Positions 10,141 to 17,998 of a stretch of 37,184 bases of DNA are shown here, piece after piece (positions within the stretch are counted from its first letter, which is position 1; every line of letters starts with the position of its first letter). The notes under the pieces were generated by a model, which saw nothing but the letters and a program-made list of their open reading frames with translations, did no database searches and was not told where the DNA came from. The translations under genes and the position numbers were made by a program. Source of the stretch: an uncultured Clostridia bacterium (lineage in GTDB: Bacteria; Bacillota; Clostridia; TANB77; CAG-508); NCBI GenBank assembly GCA_947628425.1, contig CANQZV010000006.1:1-37184 (forward strand). The letters run 5' to 3'.

Positions 10141-11256
10141 ATGATTGAATATGTAGTGATGTTTATACTGAGTATAATTTCATTTAAAATTGCATTAATA
10201 TTCAAAAATAAGAAAACATTATTTTACATCTTCTCATGTATTGGTATAATATTACCATGTATGTTAGCAGGATTAAGAGATACTTCTATTGGAACTGATA
10301 CAAAACATTTTGCAATGTATGGTTTTAAATATGCATCATCTTATGAAAGCTTATCTGATTTTTTGATGTTTTTTCAAAAGGGAGAATTTTTATATTGGAT
10401 TATATGTTGGATTTCTGCAAATATTTTTCACAATATAGGTGTTAGCTTCTTTATATATGAATTACTAGTTGTTCTTCCAATATATGTAGCACTAATCAAA
10501 ATTAAAAAATCTGATAACACCGTTATTTTTGGTATGTTGCTATTTTATTTATTATGTTATAATCAATCATTGAATTTAGTGCGTCAGTCAATTGCATTGT
10601 CTTTTTCCATTTTAGCGTTAGTTTTTTTAGAAGAAAAGAAATATTTTAAAGTTATATTTTTTACTATTGTTGCATTTTTATTTCATATGTCAGCAATTAT
10701 TATGTTTATAATTTATGCAATTTATTTTGTATTAAATTTAAATTTAAAAAAATGTAAAATAATAGTTGAATTAATTATGGCGATTATTTTTATATTTTTA
10801 TTAATAAATTATGAAACAATATTAACTTATATGGGAGAAATGTTTAAAGATGGAGTAGGCATATATTCTGAATATTTAGATAGTGAATTTTATAAAACTA
10901 ATTCAGGTAACTTCTTTTTGGTAGAATTTGTAATAAATTGCATACTTATTTTACTTATGATAATTTTTAAAAACAATATTAAAGAATATACTAAAAATTA
11001 CGATTTTTACTTTTTTATTTTATTAATAGCCTTTTCTAGTAATTATTTAAGCAATATAATTCAATCTTCGGAAAGAGTTATGTATTATATAAAATATCCT
11101 TTATACTTTATTATTTTTTCTAGATTGCCATTTTACTTAAAAAATAATAATAAAATAATTATTACAAGTTCAATATTATTATATTCTTTATATTTTTTTA
11201 TATTTAATATTGTTATACATAATGCAAACGAAACGGTACCATACATTTTTAGATAA
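10141..11256 (+). CDS. EpsG-family / Wzy-like polysaccharide polymerase
   Basis: 371 aa polytopic membrane protein. GLRDTSIGTDTKHFAMYG, NQSLNLVRQSIALSFSILAL, VAFLFHMSAIIMF. Confidence 0.85.
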   Translation: MIEYVVMFILSIISFKIALIFKNKKTLFYIFSCIGIILPCMLAGLRDTSIGTDTKHFAMYGFKYASSYESLSDFLMFFQKGEFLYWIICWISANIFHNIGVSFFIYELLVVLPIYVALIKIKKSDNTVIFGMLLFYLLCYNQSLNLVRQSIALSFSILALVFLEEKKYFKVIFFTIVAFLFHMSAIIMFIIYAIYFVLNLNLKKCKIIVELIMAIIFIFLLINYETILTYMGEMFKDGVGIYSEYLDSEFYKTNSGNFFLVEFVINCILILLMIIFKNNIKEYTKNYDFYFFILLIAFSSNYLSNIIQSSERVMYYIKYPLYFIIFSRLPFYLKNNNKIIITSSILLYSLYFFIFNIVIHNANETVPYIFR

Positions 11257-11280
11257 TTTATTATTAGGAGAGATAGAAAA

Positions 11281-12297
11281 ATGATTGACTTAAGTATAAT
11301 AATTCCTTTTTATAATACTGAGAAAAATGTTTTAAAACAATGTTTAAATTCAGTTACGAATTATAAAAAATTAAACTATGAAATAATTATAATAAATGAT
11401 GGGTCTAAGAAGTATTCAAATGTTGAATATGAAGAACTTATAAGTAAATTTTACAATACCAGTAATATTAACTATATTTATAAAAAAAATGAAGGAGTTA
11501 GTTCTGCAAGGAATCTTGGAATTAAATTGGCAAAAGGAAATTACATTACATTTGTAGATTCTGACGATATTTTTTTATTTGATAACTTGGACTTAAATTC
11601 TATAAAAGATAATTTTGATATTATTATATATGATTTTAATATTTATAGAAATGGTAACCTTTATCAAAAAAAGAATTTGATTTTAAAAAACGAGAAAATA
11701 AATTTAGATATATTAAGAAAAAAATTTATAATTAGTGATGATTTTAATGAACCATTTGCAAAAATTATAAAAAAAGAATATTTAATAAATAACGAAATAT
11801 ACTTTGATGAAAATCTTATAACAGGAGAAGATGCAATTTTTAATTCTAAATTATTATGTTATAATCCAAAGATTTATCATAATAGTAAAACAATATATAT
11901 ATATAATCAAGATATTAATACATCACTTGATAGATGGTGTAGATTACCCGAGAAAACTTTAGAAAGCACATTATGTTTATGCAAGCAAAAATATGAGTTT
12001 TTAAAGAAATACTTTACTGGGAAAGAACAAGAAAAACTATATGAAATTTATATTAATTATTTGATTGATGTGCTATTTAGTTCTGCACTTGCATTATGTA
12101 AAAGTACAAAAAATAGTATGGACTATGTTGTCCAAATAAGTAGTTTTATTAGAAATAAAAATATAGATATAACAAGCATTGATTTTAAACATAAAATTAA
12201 ACTCAAATTAATGGAATACAAAAGAGGACAATTATTTAAATTTTATTTATTAAAACATTCTCATAAGAAAAAAAATATTCATTCAAGCTTATTTTAA
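11281..12297 (+). CDS. Glycosyltransferase family 2
   Basis: 338 aa. DLSIIIPFYNTEKNVLKQCLNSV, NEGVSSARNLGIKLAKGNYITFVDSDD. Confidence 0.92.
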   Translation: MIDLSIIIPFYNTEKNVLKQCLNSVTNYKKLNYEIIIINDGSKKYSNVEYEELISKFYNTSNINYIYKKNEGVSSARNLGIKLAKGNYITFVDSDDIFLFDNLDLNSIKDNFDIIIYDFNIYRNGNLYQKKNLILKNEKINLDILRKKFIISDDFNEPFAKIIKKEYLINNEIYFDENLITGEDAIFNSKLLCYNPKIYHNSKTIYIYNQDINTSLDRWCRLPEKTLESTLCLCKQKYEFLKKYFTGKEQEKLYEIYINYLIDVLFSSALALCKSTKNSMDYVVQISSFIRNKNIDITSIDFKHKIKLKLMEYKRGQLFKFYLLKHSHKKKNIHSSLF

Positions 12298-12299
12298 TA

Positions 12300-12710
12300 A
12301 AAATCTTGGAAATGATTTGTTTTTGTCTATATTATCAAAAAGATATAGCTGAAAATTTTATTTATTTTCATATTTACATTGTCATTCTTATAAAAATTAT
12401 AAAATTAATAGATGATTTTACTTTTTATTTATTAATAAGATATCAAAATTACTTTCAAAAAATCATAACTATTATATAAATCACTTAATAAGAAATGCTG
12501 ATATAAATATAATGATTGATGGCAGTATATTTATTCAAAATAATAAAAAGTTGAAAAGTAAGAATTTTTACAAAGATATTTTAGTTAAGCAAAATACTAA
12601 AAATGTATGTATTTGACTCAAATTTTGAACCTTATGACAATGATTATTTTTTAAATGATTATGAAAATAAAATAATAGAACTAATTGAATGTTTTGACAA
12701 AAAAATATAA
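12300..12710 (+). pseudogene. Remnant of a polysaccharide pyruvyltransferase-family gene
   Basis: Conceptual translation INKISKLLSKNHNYYINHLIRNADINIMIDGSIFIQNNKKLKSKNFYKDILVKQNTKNV / (frameshift near 12605-12615) / DSNFEPYDNDYFLNDYENKIIELIECFDKK resembles the GGSIFIQ...SNFGPY region of that family. Upstream part is full of stops. Confidence 0.6.
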
Positions 12711-12739
12711 TGTAACTTTAATTTTTTTTAAGCAAGAAG

Positions 12740-13563
12740 GTGATGAGAAAGCAATTAGAAGAATTATGGAAGTATTCTATCCCATTAATTCCAAATCAAT
12801 TATCTTGGTGGATAATTAATTGTTCTGATAGAACAATTATATCAAGCCTTTTAGGAATAGCTGCTAATGGTGTTTATGCTTTTGTAAATAAATTATCTTC
12901 TATAGTTATAATATTTTTTAATATATTTAATTTAACCTGGGCAGAATCAGCATCTGTTCATATAAAAGATGACAATAGTTCAGAATATTTTACAAAAGTA
13001 TTCAATCTTATTTAAAAAATCTTTGTATCAGTATGTCTTTTAATAATTGCGGTTATTCCAGTAATCTTTAAAATTCTTGTACCTGGTGAAGATTTTTCAA
13101 ATGCATATTATCAAATTCCAATACTATTGATTGCTATATTATTTAACATTACTGTTTCATTTTTTGGTTCAGTATATGTTGCATTAAAAAAAAACAAAGG
13201 AAGTTTCAAAAACTTCGATTTATGCAGCAATAATCAATATAGTTGTAAATCTTGCATTAATTAAATATATAGGATTATATGCTGCATCTTTATCAACTTT
13301 AATAGCTTTTTTAATGATGTCAATTTATAGATATATCGATGTTCAAAAATATATATTAATTAAAATAGATAAAAAAGATTATGATAACTTATATTATATT
13401 TTTTATGATAGCATTGTTAATATATTATATTAGGAGTAATTTTATCTGTTTATTTTTTGTCTTTTCAACTATTATCTTCAATACTTTATATAATAAAGAA
13501 AATATTGCTTGGATAATTAAATCACTGAAAAAATATATTAATACAAAATATAATCTACTATAA
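12740..13563 (+). pseudogene. Truncated, multiply disrupted Wzx-type flippase (polysaccharide biosynthesis protein)
   Basis: LWKYSIPLIPNQLSWWIINCSDRTIISSLLGIAANGVYAFVNKLSSI matches the second half of Wzx-like MOP flippases. In-frame TAA at about 13015, a frame change in the A-run near 13190 (..VALKK / TKEVSKTSIYAAIINIVVNLALIKYIGLYAASLSTLIAFLMM..), and another near 13385 into the 13381-13563 ORF. N-terminal half absent. Confidence 0.85.
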
Positions 13564-13619
13564 ATGTTTATAATTTTATAAACTTGTAAGAATTACAAAT
13601 ATTTTTTGAAATGCTAAAA

Positions 13620-13656
13620 ACCGTGTAATTTTAAAAATGAATTATACAGTCTTTTT
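13620..13656 (+). terminator. Terminator-like hairpin after the flippase remnant
   Basis: ACCGTGTAATT / AATTATACAGT (one mismatch, one wobble) followed by CTTTTTG. Confidence 0.55.
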
Positions 13657-13824
13657 GTGATGCACAGCTAATTATCTATGGGTATTATGCATTCTTTGAA
13701 TATACTAATAATATAAATTGTAATTATATAAATTTTCAGTTTATTTTGAGCAATTTATCTATGAAATTCTTTCAATTTCATTATAAATTTTATTTAAGCA
13801 ACATATTAACAATATATAATGAAG

Positions 13825-13856
13825 AAATAGATGTCTAATATAAAGACATCTATTTT
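13825..13856. terminator. Bidirectional hairpin at the 3' end of the XRE gene
   Basis: AAATAGATGTCT ... AGACATCTATTT, perfect 12-bp arms; overlaps the stop codon of the minus-strand gene. Confidence 0.6.
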
Positions 13857-14206
13857 TTAGAGTTAATAATGTAATTGATAAGGTCAGTAACCATTTCTTT
13901 GTCATTTCCTTCAAATAAGTTAAGAGAGTCAATAATATAATTGTCAGTTTTAGAGTCTGGTAAATTAATGATTCCTGAAAATAAAGCATTAGCATCTACA
14001 TTAAGAGCAGAACATATATCAACTAAAGTTTGAATACTAAGTCCAGTCTTACCATTTTCAGCTAAACTAATGAAGTTAACAGATTTTTGTAAGTCACTAG
14101 CCAGACTTTCCTGACTAAGTCCTCTAAGTAAACGAATTTGTTTAATATTTTTTCCTAGAGTTACAATAACACTAGATTTAATTATTTGATTTTCCATATA
14201 ATACAC
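13850..14206 (-). CDS. XRE-family helix-turn-helix regulator
   Basis: 118 aa. LGKNIKQIRLLRGLSQESLASDLQKSVNFISLAENGKTGLSIQTLVDICSALNVDANAL. Confidence 0.9.
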   Translation of the reverse strand: MYYMENQIIKSSVIVTLGKNIKQIRLLRGLSQESLASDLQKSVNFISLAENGKTGLSIQTLVDICSALNVDANALFSGIINLPDSKTDNYIIDSLNLFEGNDKEMVTDLINYIINSKK

Positions 14207-14232
14207 CTCTTAATTTAATTGTACCTAACAAT

Positions 14233-14282
14233 AATACTTTATAGAAGAAAACAATACTTTAAAATATAACAGTAATACTTGA
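14233..14282. repeat. Three phased direct repeats (AATACTTT/G) upstream of the XRE gene
   Basis: AATACTTT at 14233 and 14253, AATACTTG at 14274; spacing 20 and 21 bp. Confidence 0.55.
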
Positions 14283-14529
14283 AAAGATAAAGTAATTATG
14301 ATACAATAGCAATTAAGAAGATAATAATATATTAACTATCAGGTATTATTATAACAGAATAATATACGAAAATATACAAATTGAAAAACTGGTTGCAAAA
14401 ATAAAAAATTGCTTAATTAATTAACTGAGAAAACATATCAATGAAAATAGTATCCATTATAAATATTTACGTTTATATAAATTAAATATAAAAAGTAATA
14501 GAAAACATAATTTTGAAAGGATTGATTAA

Positions 14530-15645
14530 TTGAAAAAAAGAAATTCAAATATAGAATTGTTAAAAATAATTGCAATATTTATTATTGTTATCAATCATGT
14601 TACAATGACTTTAACTACAAACAATATATACTCATCCCAATATCTACTTCCTGAAATAGCAACGTCAAATATACAACATTTGATAATATTCTTTTTTAGA
14701 TATTTTGGTTCATGGGGAAATTGTATATTTTTAGTTTGTTCTGCATGGTTTTTATTAGAACAACCAAAAATTAAATTACAAAAGGTTATAAAGATTATAC
14801 TTAATGTATGGGTAATAAGTATACTAATATTAGTTGGAGTTATGCTTCTGCCTAATATAAATGTTGATTCTAAGTATATATTATATTCTTTATTTCCAAA
14901 TATTTTTGCAAATAACTGGTTTGTTACATGTTATATATTATTATATTTAGTTCATCCATATTTAAATATAATAATTAAATCATTAAGTAAAAATCAATTA
15001 TTAGTGTTTAACATAGTAACATTTATTTTGTATATGTTAATTGGATCGATTAAATCTGATTTACTATTTAATAATCAGCTTATTATGTTTATTGTTATAT
15101 ATATGTATGTTGCCTATGTAAAATTTTATATGAGAGATTTTCATACAAATATGAAAAAAAATGTGTATTTATTTATAATCTCATCATTATTTATACTTCT
15201 AAGTTATTTAGCTTTAAACTGGTTAGTATTAAATATTGGTCATTGGCAAAATAAAATAATTCATTTTAACACATTATCAAACCCATTTATACTATTATCA
15301 GCAATATCAATATTTAATATATCTAATAATTTTAAAGAAAGAAATATTAAAGTTATAAATTATATATCAAGTATTACTTTACTGATTTATATTATTCATG
15401 AAAATATACTATTATTGAGATATATAAGACCATTATATTATATAATTATATATAATACATTTGGATATAATTATATAATAGTCTGGTTGTTGCTATTTGC
15501 TTTTTTATGGTTTGGAATTTCATTAATTATATCTATATTTTATGAAAAAAGTATAAATAAACTGATAGAAAAAATAAGTATCTATTTTTCTAATTTATTC
15601 GAAAAAAACATGGTAAAATTTTTCAATAGAAAAAGTAATACATAA
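14530..15645 (+). CDS. Acyltransferase family 3 membrane protein (OafA-like)
   Basis: 371 aa. TTG start after GAAAGG. RNSNIELLKIIAIFIIVINHVTMTL, WFVTCYILLYLVHPYLNIII; about 10 predicted hydrophobic segments. Confidence 0.85.
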   Translation: MKKRNSNIELLKIIAIFIIVINHVTMTLTTNNIYSSQYLLPEIATSNIQHLIIFFFRYFGSWGNCIFLVCSAWFLLEQPKIKLQKVIKIILNVWVISILILVGVMLLPNINVDSKYILYSLFPNIFANNWFVTCYILLYLVHPYLNIIIKSLSKNQLLVFNIVTFILYMLIGSIKSDLLFNNQLIMFIVIYMYVAYVKFYMRDFHTNMKKNVYLFIISSLFILLSYLALNWLVLNIGHWQNKIIHFNTLSNPFILLSAISIFNISNNFKERNIKVINYISSITLLIYIIHENILLLRYIRPLYYIIIYNTFGYNYIIVWLLLFAFLWFGISLIISIFYEKSINKLIEKISIYFSNLFEKNMVKFFNRKSNT

Positions 15646-15908
15646 TTTTTTAGATAAAATATGAAATTTTGCATTCTTAATATCATCAATATATAAAGAC
15701 CTTAAAACTAATGGAAAGCTAAAGGTTTTAATAATAAGAAATATTTTACCATATCTTGAGTATATAATTCATGATCGGACTATAATGATATATAATATTA
15801 TCATGATTACTATTTTTTAAAAAATAAAATATTAAAAAGTGATTATGTATTAATTCATCATAGTAAATTATATAAAGCAAAAAAATACATTGCAAAAAAT
15901 GTAAAAAA

Positions 15909-17132
15909 ATGGAAGGATTATTTGAAGGAAATATTCCAATATTGTATTTTATAGCAGTATTATACATATTGCTTTTAGATAAACTAAAGCTAAACCAAAA
16001 AATATTAATTATTTACATTTTTTCTTATATTATTAAAGCATGTAATATATTGAGTTTTACAAATTTATTGATAATATCTAATATTGACTTTTTTATATAT
16101 TTAGAATATTTAACAGATGATAAAGTTAAGACAGATATTATATCCAATTTTATATATAGAATAACTGATTATTTTTATAAAAAGATTTTTGAGTATAGCT
16201 TATTATATTTCGTACTTGCATTATTTGTTAATACAGCTTATTTTAAAGGATGTTGTAATACAGTATTTAGTTTTATATTGCCTAGCATAGATATTACTAT
16301 ATATTGTAATTGCTTTATATATGCTATATACATTATATTAATAATTATATCTGTTACTTTTTTAAGTATGGAAATATATGCAACCAATACCTTTACAGAT
16401 ATGAAAAGAAAATTAGATAAAGTCACAACTTGGACAGCTTTGGAAATAGATGATATAACTAGAGAAAAACTTTATATGTTATCAAGCATTGAAGATAAAA
16501 GTTTTTTTATTAGAGAAAATTCTTACAGCTTTTTTAGTATAGAATTTATAAAATATAAATTGAATAATTTGAAAACAGCAATTGTTTATTTAAATAATAA
16601 ATCTAAATTAAAAAACAATTTCATTATAAGAATAAAAAAGGCATGTAAATTTATTTTTAGCAAAATAAAAAAACTACGATATATAAAAAAATATTTAAGA
16701 GGTTATTCAACAATTGAAATGCAGTTAATTAGAACAATAGGAATAAAAAATGGATATGGAAAAACACTTTACAGAAAAATATATGAAATAATTTATTCAA
16801 AAATATTCTTTGGAAGTTATAGAAAATACTGTAAAGACAATAAATATAGAGTAATTTGCTCATATAAAGAATATTTAATTTATTGCTATATAAATATAGC
16901 GGATATTAAAATTAATGGTGTAACATATTCGAATATGATAGAAGCATGGAACAAAGATAGTATAAAAGATGTTTCTTTTGAGGAATTTCTAATATCTATT
17001 TTAGGTTTGTCTTGGAGAAATATTAATGATGATATTTTAAGAAATTATTCTATAACTATAAAGAATTTTGATATACAAGAAGATGAATTGAAAAATAACA
17101 TAAAAGAAATTTCCTCAAAAGCAAAAGGTTAG
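15909..17132 (+). CDS. Multi-TM membrane protein with divergent GT51 (peptidoglycan transglycosylase)-like domain
   Basis: 407 aa. N-terminal hydrophobic segments, then MLSSIEDKSFFIREN, YLRGYSTIEMQLIRTIGIKN, TLYRKIYEIIYSKI, YKEYLIYCYINIADIKINGVTYSNMIEAW, aligning by eye with GT51 motifs EDxxFxxH, RGxSTIxxQ, RKxxE and the ILExYLN block. Start uncertain: no clear RBS at 15909. Confidence 0.6.
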   Translation: MEGLFEGNIPILYFIAVLYILLLDKLKLNQKILIIYIFSYIIKACNILSFTNLLIISNIDFFIYLEYLTDDKVKTDIISNFIYRITDYFYKKIFEYSLLYFVLALFVNTAYFKGCCNTVFSFILPSIDITIYCNCFIYAIYIILIIISVTFLSMEIYATNTFTDMKRKLDKVTTWTALEIDDITREKLYMLSSIEDKSFFIRENSYSFFSIEFIKYKLNNLKTAIVYLNNKSKLKNNFIIRIKKACKFIFSKIKKLRYIKKYLRGYSTIEMQLIRTIGIKNGYGKTLYRKIYEIIYSKIFFGSYRKYCKDNKYRVICSYKEYLIYCYINIADIKINGVTYSNMIEAWNKDSIKDVSFEEFLISILGLSWRNINDDILRNYSITIKNFDIQEDELKNNIKEISSKAKG

Positions 17133-17188
17133 TAAAATATAAGGTAGAAAGATTAATTCTAAAAAAAAAAGAAAGAAGGTGTGCAGAT

Positions 17189-17716
17189 ATGAATAAAGTT
17201 AATCCTAATGATGTTGCAAAATGGTTTTGTAGTAAAAATATAATTGAAAACCAAAATTCTGAAGATGGAAATATGAAGTTGCAAAAATTATTATTTTTTG
17301 CACAACTAATTTATATGGAAAAACATAATGGAGAAACAATGTTTGATGAAAGGTTTAACGCTTTTAAAAATGGAATGGTTTTAGAAAGAATTAGAAAAGA
17401 ATATAAAAATAATTATAAACAATTTATTGTAAATGTAAATGATTTAACATTTGATGAAGAAATATTGGAAAGTCTAAAACTTACTGTAAATATATTTGGT
17501 GATGCATCTGCACAAGAACTTTCAGAATTATCACATGAATTTGATGGTTGGAATAAATATTTTAAAAAATCGACTACAACATTAGGAAGATATATAAAAA
17601 AATTATCTATAGTTCCATATGATGAAATTAGAAAGGAACTATATAAAATAAAAAAAGTTTTAGATGCCTATGAAGTAACCTCAAAATTTAATTATAATGG
17701 AGCAGAAGATTATTGA
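17189..17716 (+). CDS. Panacea-domain (DUF4065, SocA-like) putative antitoxin
   Basis: 175 aa. VAKWFCSKN...MKLQKLLFFAQLIYMEKHNGETMFDERFNAFKNGMVLERI...ELSELSHEFDGWNKY. RBS GAAGGTG. Confidence 0.8.
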   Translation: MNKVNPNDVAKWFCSKNIIENQNSEDGNMKLQKLLFFAQLIYMEKHNGETMFDERFNAFKNGMVLERIRKEYKNNYKQFIVNVNDLTFDEEILESLKLTVNIFGDASAQELSELSHEFDGWNKYFKKSTTTLGRYIKKLSIVPYDEIRKELYKIKKVLDAYEVTSKFNYNGAEDY

Positions 17717-17841
17717 TTGAAAAGAGACAAATTCTTAATTTTCTTCCACCTAAATTAGATGGTAATTTCATTAGTGATAAAAGAAGGTACATGATAGTTA
17801 CAAAAAATAATAATAGTATTGAAATGATTAATATATCATAA
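17713..17841 (+). pseudogene. Short ORF resembling the N-terminus of a PemK/MazF-like toxin, truncated by a stop
   Basis: TTG start overlaps the Panacea stop (TTGA). LIEKRQILNFLPPKLDGNFISDKRRYMIVTKNNNSIEMINIS* and, in the same frame past the stop, IDGKSAKLLKTK, which resembles continuation of a PemK-like fold. Confidence 0.4.
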
Positions 17842-17878
17842 ATAGATGGTAAAAGTGCAAAATTATTAAAAACAAAAG

Positions 17879-17910
17879 CTACTTTTGTAATTTTCAAAAG
17901 TAGTTCTTAT
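17879..17910 (+). terminator. Rho-independent-like terminator
   Basis: CTACTTTTG / CAAAAGTAG, perfect 9 bp, followed by TTCTTATTTT. Confidence 0.7.
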
Positions 17911-17931
17911 TTTCTATATTAAAATTTATAA

Positions 17932-17960
17932 TTGACAGTTGATATACGATTACCTATAAT
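17932..17960 (+). promoter_or_regulatory. Consensus sigma-A promoter for recD2
   Basis: TTGACA, 17-nt spacer, TATAAT (17955-17960), 39 nt before the ATG. Confidence 0.8.
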
Positions 17961-17998
17961 AGTAGTATCAAATATTTAAAATTAATTAAGAGGAAAAA

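Noticed and set aside
13381-13563. 60-aa plus-strand ORF as a separate gene
   Set aside because: It is better explained as the C-terminal fragment of the frameshifted Wzx flippase.
15746-15967. 73-aa minus-strand ORF near the membrane-GT51 gene as a small toxin
   Set aside because: Overlaps the start of the plus-strand ORF, has no RBS, and its composition fits random AT-rich sequence.
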